DNA from: CAZNPH01 sp964574985
Lineage (GTDB): Bacteria > Bacteroidota > Bacteroidia > Bacteroidales > SM23-62
Direction: 5' to 3'
Length of the DNA stretch: 64,000 bases
Assembly: GCA_964574985.1 (NCBI GenBank)
Contig: CAZNPH010000009.1
Span: forward strand, 1-64,000
Position 1 is the stretch's first letter, and every line of letters starts with the position of its first letter. The notes beneath the pieces are model-generated. The model was not told where the DNA came from and ran no database searches. It was given only the letters and a program-made list of their open reading frames with translations. Positions 1 to 7,988 of this stretch are shown piece by piece. The translations under genes and the position numbers were made by a program.

Positions 1-7
1 GTTTTTC

Positions 8-24
8 GTAGCGGGGAGAGGATT
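8..24 (-). other. 17-bp copy of the tRNA-fMet 3' end
   Basis: The 17 bases GTAGCGGGGAGAGGATT are identical to positions 329-345, which are the 3' acceptor strand, discriminator and part of the T arm of the initiator tRNA on the minus strand. The bases before it (a T run) also resemble the T-rich flank of the true tRNA. After the match the sequence switches directly into the 71-bp tandem repeat. It could be a decayed second tRNA copy or a duplicated tRNA end left by integration. The window edge hides the outer side. Confidence 0.6.
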
Positions 25-197
25 ACTCGTCGCTAACACTCCTCGTGATCCTGTATGCCCGGCCTTGAAAAACAAGGCAGACAACCGCCAGGATTACTCG
101 TCGCTAACACTCCTCGTGATCCTGTATGCCCGGCCTTGAAAAACAAGGCAGACAACCGCCAGGATTACTCGTCGCTAACACTCCTCGTGATCCTGTA
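19..197. repeat. 71-bp tandem repeat, about 2.5 copies
   Basis: Units start at 19, 90 and 161. The first two are identical over 71 bp and the third stops after about 37 bp at 197. Each full unit has two hairpin-forming parts: GCCTTG-AAAAA-CAAGGC (62-78 in the first unit) and a longer imperfect inverted repeat beginning AGGATTACTCG and ending CGTGATCCT. There are no variable spacers, so it is not a CRISPR array. No convincing ORF spans it. The array may continue beyond the left edge. Confidence 0.85.
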
Positions 198-215
198 ATA
201 AAGACGCTTTACAAC

Positions 216-249
216 AAAAAGCCTGTTGCCTGCGGCAACCCGTTTTTTT
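216..249 (+). terminator. Terminator-like hairpin, plus orientation
   Basis: A GTTGCC-TGC-GGCAAC stem at 225-239 is preceded by an A run and followed by CCG and seven T residues. This is a normal intrinsic terminator for transcription entering from the left (the repeat side). It shares its flanking words (AAAAAGCCT before, TTTTTTTCATTTTT after) with the tRNA terminator at 295-325 read on the opposite strand. Confidence 0.6.
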
Positions 250-294
250 CATTTTTCCCGCTTACAAAAGCAAGCTTTTGACGCGGTTAAAATG

Positions 295-325
295 AAAAAA
301 CCCGGTACTTCGTACCAGGCTTTTT
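295..325 (-). terminator. Terminator of the tRNA-fMet gene
   Basis: Directly downstream of the tRNA on the minus strand lies a GGTAC-GAA-GTACC stem (304-316) with flanking A and T runs, so the minus transcript ends in a hairpin followed by six U residues. The symmetric A/T flanks mean it could also stop transcription arriving from the left. Confidence 0.7.
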
Positions 326-329
326 ATTG

Positions 330-401
<72 letters not shown>

Positions 402-427
402 ATGTATTTCAGTTCTTTAACAGTGTG

Positions 428-459
428 CAAATGTACAATATTGTTTTAGTATTCTCAAA
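428..459 (-). promoter_or_regulatory. Promoter of tRNA-fMet
   Basis: On the minus strand the sequence reads TTTG (459-456), a 20-bp spacer, then TACATTTG (435-428). This is a full match to the Bacteroidota vegetative sigma consensus TTTG-N19-21-TAnnTTTG. It lies 26 bp before the mature 5' end of the tRNA, leaving room for a short leader. Confidence 0.8.
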
Positions 460-596
460 AAATTACGCTAATTTTGATTCCCGTGCTTTTTTTCGGACTC
501 GTTTCACTGACCCCGGCTGACATGCTTCATGAGGTCATAACTGGCTGTGAGCAATAAATCCGGTCGCCGCAAAGTTATTCTAATAATTATGCTGCC

Positions 597-1460
597 ATGA
601 GCAAAAAGAACAAAGGATCTTTTTCGGACCGGTTCAGGGACAAGTTCAGGGTGACTGTTTATAATGACAATACTTACAAGGAAGTATGGTTCATCCGCCT
701 GTCCCGGATCAATTTTCTGGCGCTCATCGGAGGGATCACCCTGCTGATCATTGCAGGGGTTTTTTCATTGGTTGCCTATACCGGTATCCGGGAATTCATT
801 CCCGGATATCCTGACGGTAACATGCGCAGGAACATTCTGATCAATGCATTGAAACTGGATTCCCTGGAAAAAGAGATGCAGATGCGCGATCAGTACTTTG
901 CCAACCTGAATGCGATCATTTCAGGCGGACAACCCGATAACATGCTTAATACTGCTGATACCTCCGTCCGCTATGAAAAAATTGAGTTCAAAAAATCTGC
1001 CGAGGATTCCCTGCTCAGGCACCAGATCGAGGAGGAAGAACAATATAATCTCTCGGTTCCGGCAAAAACTTCCATACCCAAAAGGCTCAGCAGCATTTAC
1101 TTTTTCACCCCCCTCAGGGGCATGGTCACCAACTCCTTCAATGCCCGGCTCAATCATTTCGGTACGGATATCGTGGCAGGACCCAACGAGGTGGTTAAGG
1201 CAACCCTGGACGGAACGGTCATCATGGCCGCATGGACACTGGAAACGGGATATGTTATCCAGGTCCAGCACAAATACAATCTCATTTCCGTTTACAAGCA
1301 CAACGCCGAACTGCTCAAAGAGGTTGGCAATATTGTCAAGGCAGGTGAACCCGTTGCCATCATGGGAAACTCCGGGGAGCTGACCACAGGACCCCATCTG
1401 CATTTCGAACTGTGGTACAACGGCACGCCGCTTGATCCTGAACAATATGTTGTTTTCTGA
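597..1460 (+). CDS. M23-family peptidoglycan endopeptidase
   Basis: A 287-residue zinc peptidase of the LytM/M23 family, expected to cleave peptidoglycan peptide bridges in the periplasm. The N-terminus (residues 1-35) is charged and is followed by one hydrophobic segment at about 38-62, so the protein is probably membrane-anchored. The middle is likely coiled coil. The catalytic domain is at about 165-287. The zinc-binding HxxxD motif is H187/D191 and the HxH motif is H267/H269 in GPHLHFE, so all M23 ligands are present and an active enzyme is expected. The 3' end overlaps the start of dxr. The substrate bond cannot be told from sequence. Confidence 0.9.
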   Translation: MSKKNKGSFSDRFRDKFRVTVYNDNTYKEVWFIRLSRINFLALIGGITLLIIAGVFSLVAYTGIREFIPGYPDGNMRRNILINALKLDSLEKEMQMRDQYFANLNAIISGGQPDNMLNTADTSVRYEKIEFKKSAEDSLLRHQIEEEEQYNLSVPAKTSIPKRLSSIYFFTPLRGMVTNSFNARLNHFGTDIVAGPNEVVKATLDGTVIMAAWTLETGYVIQVQHKYNLISVYKHNAELLKEVGNIVKAGEPVAIMGNSGELTTGPHLHFELWYNGTPLDPEQYVVF

Positions 1461-2628
1461 TCCGCAGTCCATCAGACAAACCAAAAAACATATCGCCATC
1501 CTGGGCTCAACAGGCTCCATCGGCACCCAATCGCTTGAAGTGATCAGGTCTTTCCCCGATATGTTCGAACTTGAAGCCATTACCGCCGGGAGCAATGCGG
1601 AATTGCTTATCCGCCAGGCCAGGGAATTTGTACCCAATCATGTGGTGATCGGGAACAAAGACAAATATCCCGAAGTGGCCTCGGCTTTGTTTGATTTGCC
1701 GGTAAAAATTTTCGCGGGAGCTGATTCCATTGCCCGTGTCACCGAAATGGATTCTGTAGATATGGTTATTACGGCCATGGTGGGATTTTCCGGACTTGCA
1801 CCAACACTTGCTGCCATTGAAGCTGGGAAGGATATTGCCCTTGCCAACAAGGAAACCCTTGTGGTTGCCGGCGAATTGATAACCGGACTGGCCAGGGAGA
1901 AACGAATTTCAATCGTACCCATAGATTCCGAACATTCTGCGATCTGTCAATGCCTGCTGGGGGAGAAAATGAACACCATTGAAAAAATTTACCTGACTGC
2001 ATCGGGAGGCCCGTTCAGAGGCAAGAAAACCGGTTTTCTCCGGAAAGTGACACAAAAAGAGGCACTCAAACATCCAAACTGGGCGATGGGCAGCAAGGTC
2101 ACCATAGACTCGGCAACATTGATGAACAAAGGGCTGGAAGTGATCGAGGCACGGTGGCTGTTCGGACTCGATCCCGGGCAGATCGATGTGATCATCCACC
2201 CCCAATCCATCATCCATTCCATTGTTCAGTTCCACGATGGCTCATTAAAAGCCCAGATGGGACTTCCCGACATGAGGCTCCCCATACAATATGCACTTGG
2301 GTTCCCTGAAAGAATAAAATCCTCGTTACCCCGTTTTAATTTCGCGGATTATCCCGCATTTACATTTGAAAAACCCGATACGGATACTTTTCGCAACCTG
2401 GCCATTGCATATGAAGCCCTTCAGAAAGGAGGAAACACGCCCTGCATCATGAATGCAGCCAATGAGCTGGTTGTTATGGCATTTCTTGAAGAAAAGATCG
2501 GATTTCTGGAAATGTCCGCGATCATCGAAAAAACGATTGAACACTCGACATTTATCGAACAACCTGATTTTGAAGATTATGTAAGGTCCGATGTAGAAGC
2601 CAGGAAAATTGCCGGGCAATACCTTTGA
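1447..2628 (+). CDS. dxr: 1-deoxy-D-xylulose 5-phosphate reductoisomerase
   Basis: Converts 1-deoxy-D-xylulose 5-phosphate to 2-C-methyl-D-erythritol 4-phosphate with NADPH, the committed step of the MEP isoprenoid pathway in the cytoplasm. The NADPH-binding motif GSTGSIG lies at about residues 20-26. The metal and substrate signature DSEHSAI and the family hallmark HPNWAMGSKVTIDSATLMNK are intact. The length of 393 residues is normal. I chose the ATG at 1447, which overlaps the M23 gene by 14 bp. An in-frame TTG at 1432 would add five residues and is less likely. The overlap suggests translational coupling with the upstream peptidase. Confidence 0.96.
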   Translation: MLFSDPQSIRQTKKHIAILGSTGSIGTQSLEVIRSFPDMFELEAITAGSNAELLIRQAREFVPNHVVIGNKDKYPEVASALFDLPVKIFAGADSIARVTEMDSVDMVITAMVGFSGLAPTLAAIEAGKDIALANKETLVVAGELITGLAREKRISIVPIDSEHSAICQCLLGEKMNTIEKIYLTASGGPFRGKKTGFLRKVTQKEALKHPNWAMGSKVTIDSATLMNKGLEVIEARWLFGLDPGQIDVIIHPQSIIHSIVQFHDGSLKAQMGLPDMRLPIQYALGFPERIKSSLPRFNFADYPAFTFEKPDTDTFRNLAIAYEALQKGGNTPCIMNAANELVVMAFLEEKIGFLEMSAIIEKTIEHSTFIEQPDFEDYVRSDVEARKIAGQYL

Positions 2629-2657
2629 TGATGTAAAGGATATGCAAAAGTGTTGTG

Positions 2658-2665
2658 TATATTTG
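2658..2665 (+). promoter_or_regulatory. -7 box upstream of rseP
   Basis: TATATTTG matches TAnnTTTG 21 bp before the rseP ATG. No good -33 TTTG was found at the expected distance, so this is a partial match only. Confidence 0.4.
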
Positions 2666-2686
2666 CATGTTATTATTTGAACACCA

Positions 2687-4009
2687 ATGGATATTCTGGT
2701 CAAAACGGCACAATTTCTGCTCAGTATTGCAATCCTGGTTTTTTTGCATGAACTGGGCCATTTCATTCTTGCAAGGATTTTCCATACCCGGGTGGAGCGG
2801 TTTTTTATATTCTTTCATCCCTGGTTCGCACTGTACCGGAAAAAGATCGGCCATACGGAATTTGGTGTAGGCTGGATTCCCCTGGGTGGTTATGTGAAGA
2901 TTTCAGGGATGATTGATGAGTCCATGGACCGTGATCAAATGAAAAAGCCCGCGCAGCCCTGGGAATTCCGCTCAAAACCTCCATGGCAGCGCCTTTTCAT
3001 TATGCTCGGAGGCGTTTTGATGAACTTCTTCGTGGCTTTTGCCATCTATTCCGCCACATTGAGCATATGGGGAGATCAGTACCTGCCGGCGGAAAACATG
3101 AAATATGGCATCATGTGTGATTCACTGGCATTGAAGATCGGATTGCAGCACGGTGACCACATTGTTGCGCTTGATGACCGGAAGGTCGGGAACTATCAAA
3201 TGATCATGCATGATCTGATCCTCAATGATGTGGATACCATACATCTCCGCCGGAACGGACAAAGGATGGGGATTCATGTTCCGGATACACTGATCAGCCG
3301 GTTGCTCAAATCAAATACTTTCATAGCCCCCCGGATCCCTTTTTATGTGCGGGGATTCCCAAAAGAATCTCCTGCAGAAAAAGCGGGGCTTAAGGAAGGT
3401 GACCGGATTACCGGGATCAATGGCAAAGACATCCGGTTCTTCGACCAGTTCAAACAGGAACTCGGCAAGTATAAAAATGAAACCGTTGAGGTTCAGGTTG
3501 AAAGAAACGGCAAACAACTTTCAATACCCGTTCAGGTGCAGGAATCGGGTTTGATCGGCGTGTACCCTGACGGTGATCTTTCCAGGTTTTTCGAGCTCGA
3601 GAAAAAAGAATATTCCGCCCTGACTGCCATCCCGGCAGGCATATCCAAAGGATACGGGATAATAGTCAGCTACCTGAAACAGCTCAAACTCATTTTCACC
3701 CCCAAAACCAAAGCATACGAATCCCTGGGAGGATTCATCAAATTCGGCAGCATTTTCCCGGGAACATGGAACTGGCAGACTTTCTGGAACCTGACCGCCC
3801 TGATCTCCATCATACTGGCGGTCCTGAATATACTGCCCATACCTGCATTGGACGGGGGGCATGTATTGTTTCTGATGTATGAAATTATTTCCGGCCGGAA
3901 ACCCGATGAACGTTTTATGGAATATGCCCAGATCACCGGAATGCTGATCTTGCTGTTCATAATCATTTATGCGAACGGGAATGATATTATTCAGCTGTTT
4001 AAAAACTAA
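2687..4009 (+). CDS. rseP: Site-2 intramembrane zinc protease (RseP/M50)
   Basis: A polytopic membrane protease of the M50 family, which cleaves transmembrane substrates such as anti-sigma factors or signal-peptide remnants. The zinc motif HELGH is in the first membrane helix (H21, E22, H25) and the third ligand is D389 in the LDGG motif near the C-terminus. Two PDZ-like regions lie between them, one around residues 140-170 and one around 230-265 (KAGLKEGDRITGING). At 440 residues it is typical of the RseP class. Synteny with dxr is common in bacteria. The natural substrate in this organism is unknown. Confidence 0.93.
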   Translation: MDILVKTAQFLLSIAILVFLHELGHFILARIFHTRVERFFIFFHPWFALYRKKIGHTEFGVGWIPLGGYVKISGMIDESMDRDQMKKPAQPWEFRSKPPWQRLFIMLGGVLMNFFVAFAIYSATLSIWGDQYLPAENMKYGIMCDSLALKIGLQHGDHIVALDDRKVGNYQMIMHDLILNDVDTIHLRRNGQRMGIHVPDTLISRLLKSNTFIAPRIPFYVRGFPKESPAEKAGLKEGDRITGINGKDIRFFDQFKQELGKYKNETVEVQVERNGKQLSIPVQVQESGLIGVYPDGDLSRFFELEKKEYSALTAIPAGISKGYGIIVSYLKQLKLIFTPKTKAYESLGGFIKFGSIFPGTWNWQTFWNLTALISIILAVLNILPIPALDGGHVLFLMYEIISGRKPDERFMEYAQITGMLILLFIIIYANGNDIIQLFKN

Positions 4010-4026
4010 AAATATTTGTAAGTTTG
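3998..4026 (+). promoter_or_regulatory. Promoter of tatA
   Basis: TAAGTTTG at 4019-4026 fits the TAnnTTTG -7 consensus. A TTT at 3998-4000, 18 bp upstream, can serve as a weak -33 element. It overlaps the last codons of rseP and lies 23 bp before the tatA start, which suggests tatA can be transcribed on its own. Confidence 0.5.
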
Positions 4027-4049
4027 TATTCTAATAAAATCATTGAATC

Positions 4050-4253
4050 ATGACGTGTTTTGTTTTACTTGGAATGATCGGACCCTGGCAGGTGCTTCTT
4101 ATCATCCTGGTGGTTGTCCTGCTTTTTGGAGGCAGAAAGATCCCGGAACTCATGAAAGGTCTGGGGCAGGGATTGAAGGAGTTCAAAAAGGCAACCAAAG
4201 ATGAAGAAAAAAGTGACCAACCCGAAAAGAAAAAAGAGATAGATAAAGAGTAA
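4050..4253 (+). CDS. tatA: Twin-arginine translocase subunit TatA/E
   Basis: A 67-residue single-span membrane protein that forms the pore component of the Tat system for exporting folded proteins. One hydrophobic helix spans about residues 11-27. It is followed by the hallmark FGGRKIPEL hinge and an amphipathic helix (about 33-48), then a highly charged Lys/Glu-rich tail. The size and order fit TatA. No tatC is present in the window. The strong terminator 26 bp downstream suggests a monocistronic unit. Confidence 0.93.
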   Translation: MTCFVLLGMIGPWQVLLIILVVVLLFGGRKIPELMKGLGQGLKEFKKATKDEEKSDQPEKKKEIDKE

Positions 4254-4279
4254 TTTTTATTTTAATCTTTTCAATGTTT

Positions 4280-4320
4280 AAACCTGTCAACTGTTTCGAT
4301 ATCCGGCTGACAGGTTTTTT
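4280..4320 (+). terminator. Intrinsic terminator after tatA
   Basis: A perfect 10-bp stem, AAACCTGTCA (4280-4289) with TGACAGGTTT (4308-4317), encloses an 18-nt loop and ends in a T run. It lies just after the tatA stop. Confidence 0.8.
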
Positions 4321-4379
4321 ATGTGATGAAACCCCCATCACCGATCCCGCGGCATGCCACTGTTCGAAGACAAAAGACC

Positions 4380-4493
4380 ATGAATATATTGATCAACACC
4401 GGTTATAGAGATGGACGTTCGCCGGCCCGGCAGGTGGACAGCATGCGGAAGGCCGGCAACAAAAAAACCATATCGTTTGAGCAGACATTATAA
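4380..4493 (+). CDS. Candidate 37-residue small ORF, unknown
   Basis: ATG at 4380 to TAA at 4491-4493 encodes a basic 37-residue peptide in the gap between the tatA terminator and gatA. It has no membrane segment and no motif I recognise. No clear -7 box lies in front of it. It may be chance coding potential in an untranslated region. It is listed because the gap is otherwise unexplained. Confidence 0.15.
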   Translation: MNILINTGYRDGRSPARQVDSMRKAGNKKTISFEQTL

Positions 4494-4531
4494 CGTGCTA
4501 AATACTAAATGATTAACGTAAATATATTCGA

Positions 4532-5956
4532 ATGACATATAACTGTCTGCCAGATATCAGAAGGGATCTTTTCAATGGCAGTATCTCGCTTTCCGATTTG
4601 GTCGCGTATTATGTTGAAAACTGCTTCAGGAATGCGGATCTGAATGCATATATTGAACTTTACCGGGAAGATATTCTGAAAAAGGCCGGGGAAATCCAGG
4701 AAAAGATCAGGCAGGGAAGGGCCGGGAAGCTGGCCGGACTCATATTCAGTGTGAAGGACAATATTTGTTACCGGGGCCACCGGTCAACGGCTTCATCCGC
4801 CATCCTCAGGGAATATGTATCCTCTTTCACGGCCACCGCCCTGGAAAGGATGCTCAATGAAGATGCTTTGGTCATCGGCAGGACCAATTGCGATGAATTT
4901 GCCATGGGGGGAACCAATGAAACTTCGGCTTACGGACCGGTTTTGAACCCTCTGAACAGAACCCTTGTTCCCGGCGGATCCTCCGGAGGGGCAGCCGCAT
5001 CGGTGGCAGCGGATACATGTTTGGCAGCAATTGGTTCAGATACCGGTGGATCCATTCGCCAACCGGCTTCATTTTGCGGGTTGGCCGGACTCAAACCTAC
5101 TTACGGGAGAGTTTCCAGGCACGGATTGATCGCTTACGGATCTTCCTTTGACCAGATCGGACCCATAACCCGGAACATCGAGGATGCCGCCATAATACTG
5201 GAAGTCATTGCCGGACATGATGATTTTGACAGTACCTGTTCCCGGCAACAAGTGCCTCCTTATTCGTCAATGCTTGATTTCAAAGGAAAAATAAAGGCCG
5301 CGTTCCTCAAACAACCTCTTGAACATGAAGGTCTGGATCCTGAGATCAGAGAAAGAACGGCGGACATCCTAAAAAAGCTGGTGCATGAAGGCCATACCGC
5401 GGAAACCGTGGACTTCCCCCTGCTCGATTACCTGGTGCCGGCCTATTACGTGATGACCACAGCGGAGGCATCTTCCAACCTGGCCCGCTATGACGGGATG
5501 CATTTTGGCCATCGTACCAGGAAGAAAACTGATCTCACGGATACCATAGTCAGTACAAGGAGCGAAGCATTCGGAACCGAGGTAAAAAGAAGGATCATGA
5601 CCGGAACCTTCGTACTCAGTGCCGGTTATTATGATGCTTACTATGCCAGGGCACAGAAAGTAAGAAGAATGATCGCCGACAAGACCCGTGAGATCTTCAG
5701 TCATTATGACTTCATCCTGCTGCCCACAACACCGCGAACGGCATTTCCCATGGGAACCATGGGTGATGATCCTGTGGCCCTTTACCTGGAGGATATCTTC
5801 ACCATATTTGCCAATTTGAGCGGAATCCCTGCCGTCACCATTCCTGCCGGAAGACATTCCAACGGCATGCCTTTCGGGATACAGGTCTGCGCCAGGCATT
5901 TCCGGGAAGGGGAATTGTTGGCTTTTGCACAACATTTGCTGGAGACTTACGGATGA
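4532..5956 (+). CDS. gatA: Asp/Glu-tRNA amidotransferase subunit A
   Basis: The glutaminase/amidase subunit of the GatCAB complex, which amidates Glu-tRNA(Gln) and Asp-tRNA(Asn) in the cytoplasm. It is 474 residues with the amidase signature. The Ser-cisSer-Lys triad can be placed as K75 (SVKDN), S150 (GGSSGG) and S174 (GSDTGGSIRQ), with the spacing expected for GatA. The sequence after the triad (CGLAGLKPTYGRVSRHGL) is diagnostic of GatA and not of other amidases. gatB and gatC are not in the window. Confidence 0.93.
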   Translation: MTYNCLPDIRRDLFNGSISLSDLVAYYVENCFRNADLNAYIELYREDILKKAGEIQEKIRQGRAGKLAGLIFSVKDNICYRGHRSTASSAILREYVSSFTATALERMLNEDALVIGRTNCDEFAMGGTNETSAYGPVLNPLNRTLVPGGSSGGAAASVAADTCLAAIGSDTGGSIRQPASFCGLAGLKPTYGRVSRHGLIAYGSSFDQIGPITRNIEDAAIILEVIAGHDDFDSTCSRQQVPPYSSMLDFKGKIKAAFLKQPLEHEGLDPEIRERTADILKKLVHEGHTAETVDFPLLDYLVPAYYVMTTAEASSNLARYDGMHFGHRTRKKTDLTDTIVSTRSEAFGTEVKRRIMTGTFVLSAGYYDAYYARAQKVRRMIADKTREIFSHYDFILLPTTPRTAFPMGTMGDDPVALYLEDIFTIFANLSGIPAVTIPAGRHSNGMPFGIQVCARHFREGELLAFAQHLLETYG

Positions 5957-6007
5957 TGATTACTTTTCACTATTTTTACAGGTAATAATCCCATTAACCC
6001 ATTTGGC

Positions 6008-6994
6008 ATGAATATCAAAATGCTTGTTCCCATCATTGCTTTCCCGCTTTTGTTTGTTTCCTGCAGGAACCAGAAAGAAGCAACCCTCCCCAATGTGACG
6101 GGAAAGCAGGGCGAGCTGCTTCTGGTCATGGATAAATACCTGTGGAATTCCGAATACGGTGATTTTTTCAGGAATATGGCGTCCATACCCTATGAACCCC
6201 TCCCGCGTAACGAACCCATGTTTGAACTGATCAATATACCTTCCAACAGTTTTACCAAAATATTCAAGACCCACAGAAACATTATCATTTCCAAAATTTC
6301 CGGTCAGCAGAACGAACATAAGTTGTCCGTGCGGAAAGATGTATGGGCCAGGCCCCAACTGGTCCTTCATGTTACAGGACCTGAAGATACCACCACATTG
6401 AACTATCTCAGGGAAAACCGCAGCAACATACTGGCTCTTCTGAAAAAAAACGAGATCGAAAGGATCCAGTACAATTACAGGAAGATACGCGACAAAGGAA
6501 TGGACCTTAAGCTCCGGGGAAAACATCATGTATCCATCGTGATCCCGGCAGGATTCAGCCTTGATGTGGATTCATCGGACTTTGTCTGGATCAGTCACGA
6601 GATCGCCGATATGACCATGGGCATCCTGATCTATCACTATCCCTACACGGATCCCGAAACATTCACCAAAAAATACCTGGTCAAAAAAAGAAACCAGTTC
6701 ATGAAGAAATATGTGCCCGGACCTTCTCCCGGTTCCTATATGACCACAGAAGAATTGTATCCCGTCAGATTCAGGGAATTCACAAGGCACGAAGAATATT
6801 TTGCCCGGATAGACGGACTCTGGAAAACGGAAAAAGCCTTCATGGGAGGTGCCTTCATCAGCATATCCACCCTGGACGAAAAAAGAAACCGGGTGGTTGC
6901 CGCGGAAGGATTTGTTTATGCACCCAGGATAGACAAAAGAAATTATATGATGCAGGCCGAAGCCATCCTGGGGACTTTTCAAGTAGTTGAATGA
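6008..6994 (+). CDS. DUF4837-type lipoprotein
   Basis: A 328-residue secreted protein with a lipoprotein signal peptide (hydrophobic residues 4-17, then FVSC with C19). It resembles the Bacteroidota-restricted DUF4837 family, with the early TGKQGELLLVMD region typical of that family. Function is unknown. It is expected to be anchored to a membrane facing the periplasm. The region around residues 20-27 lacks a strongly acidic surface-export signal. It is 51 bp after gatA and convergent with the next gene, with stops 8 bp apart. Confidence 0.75.
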   Translation: MNIKMLVPIIAFPLLFVSCRNQKEATLPNVTGKQGELLLVMDKYLWNSEYGDFFRNMASIPYEPLPRNEPMFELINIPSNSFTKIFKTHRNIIISKISGQQNEHKLSVRKDVWARPQLVLHVTGPEDTTTLNYLRENRSNILALLKKNEIERIQYNYRKIRDKGMDLKLRGKHHVSIVIPAGFSLDVDSSDFVWISHEIADMTMGILIYHYPYTDPETFTKKYLVKKRNQFMKKYVPGPSPGSYMTTEELYPVRFREFTRHEEYFARIDGLWKTEKAFMGGAFISISTLDEKRNRVVAAEGFVYAPRIDKRNYMMQAEAILGTFQVVE

Positions 6995-7001
6995 TATCTG
7001 T

Positions 7002-7943
7002 TCATTCGTAACTGAAAGCATTTTCGGCCCACCACCTGGCTTTATAAAAACGCGCACCTTTTCTTGAATAATGCTTTCTTTTCCCGGCCACCTGAATGGT
7101 GTTGGAATACCATCTTTCCGTAGCTTTTATCAGGATTATCTCTCCGCCTTCCACGGCCTGGCTGATGCTTTTTACATTTTTCATCCGGGGTCCGGGTTCA
7201 AACCGATCAAAGTCCGCTCCCGGAATATCGAACACCCATATCCCGTTTTCCGTGGTCAGGTACAGTGCGTCCTTCCCCGGAACAGCAGACAGGTCATGAC
7301 CACCCCGGTCGGGAAGCAAATAACCTTTTGACCTGATCAGGGCCGGATCCCGTTTGTCAAAATTGTATTCAAAAGATACCAGTGAATCCATGCCGATGGC
7401 CCAGAGTATTTCCCTTTTCTTATCCCATATCACCCCATGGGCTGAATTCATGTGTATATCAGACCGGTTCAGCATACCGCCATCGAAAAAAACAATGTTT
7501 TCATGTCTTGAATACACGCTAAGTTTGCTGTCCCAGCTGGAAGAACACACGATATTCCCGTCAGGAAGGATTTCCACTGAATGCGGATTGCTTCCCACAC
7601 CCTGGTAAGCATAAAAAACCAGATCTTTATCTGCGATCCTGATCAGAACCACTGCACCGGAGGAAAAACATCCCAAAAGATGACTGCCGTTAAGGACATA
7701 CTTGGCTTCCGAAGGATTTGCAAACCACTGAAGATGGGTGGGCAGGATATTTTCCCCGAAGCCATAGTCCCAGTACCATTCGATATCCCGGTTCCAGTTC
7801 CTGTTCTCCCGGAACATCATGAAGCTGTTTTGCCGTTGCTCACAACAAATGATCAGATTTGGATCCCGGGCCATTTTGCTCCCGGAAGACAACAGTCCGG
7901 CCAGAAAAACATAAACCAGTATTATGTATTTGCCTGTTCGCAT
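7002..7943 (-). CDS. Secreted beta-propeller protein, DUF6528-like
   Basis: A 313-residue protein with an N-terminal signal peptide (about residues 1-22, no clear lipobox). The rest looks like a repeated beta-propeller, with motifs such as SVEILPDGNIVCSSSWD, NSAHGVIWDKKREILWAIG and ALYLTTENGIWVFD that recur about every 45 residues, as in NHL or WD-type blades. It resembles DUF6528 proteins of Bacteroidota, though I am not certain of that family name. It lies downstream of and co-directional with a sulfatase and a glycosidase, so a role in glycan binding or processing is an inference from context. Confidence 0.6.
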   Translation of the reverse strand: MRTGKYIILVYVFLAGLLSSGSKMARDPNLIICCEQRQNSFMMFRENRNWNRDIEWYWDYGFGENILPTHLQWFANPSEAKYVLNGSHLLGCFSSGAVVLIRIADKDLVFYAYQGVGSNPHSVEILPDGNIVCSSSWDSKLSVYSRHENIVFFDGGMLNRSDIHMNSAHGVIWDKKREILWAIGMDSLVSFEYNFDKRDPALIRSKGYLLPDRGGHDLSAVPGKDALYLTTENGIWVFDIPGADFDRFEPGPRMKNVKSISQAVEGGEIILIKATERWYSNTIQVAGKRKHYSRKGARFYKARWWAENAFSYE

Positions 7944-7988
7944 GTTTCGGCTCCTGAAAACATTCTCTTCTCAATAACGTTTAATTGC

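Noticed and set aside
19..197. CRISPR array
   Set aside because: Units are identical over the full 71 bp with no variable spacers.
597..1460. M23 protein as a pseudo-peptidase
   Set aside because: All zinc ligands (H187, D191, H267, H269) are present, so it is likely active.
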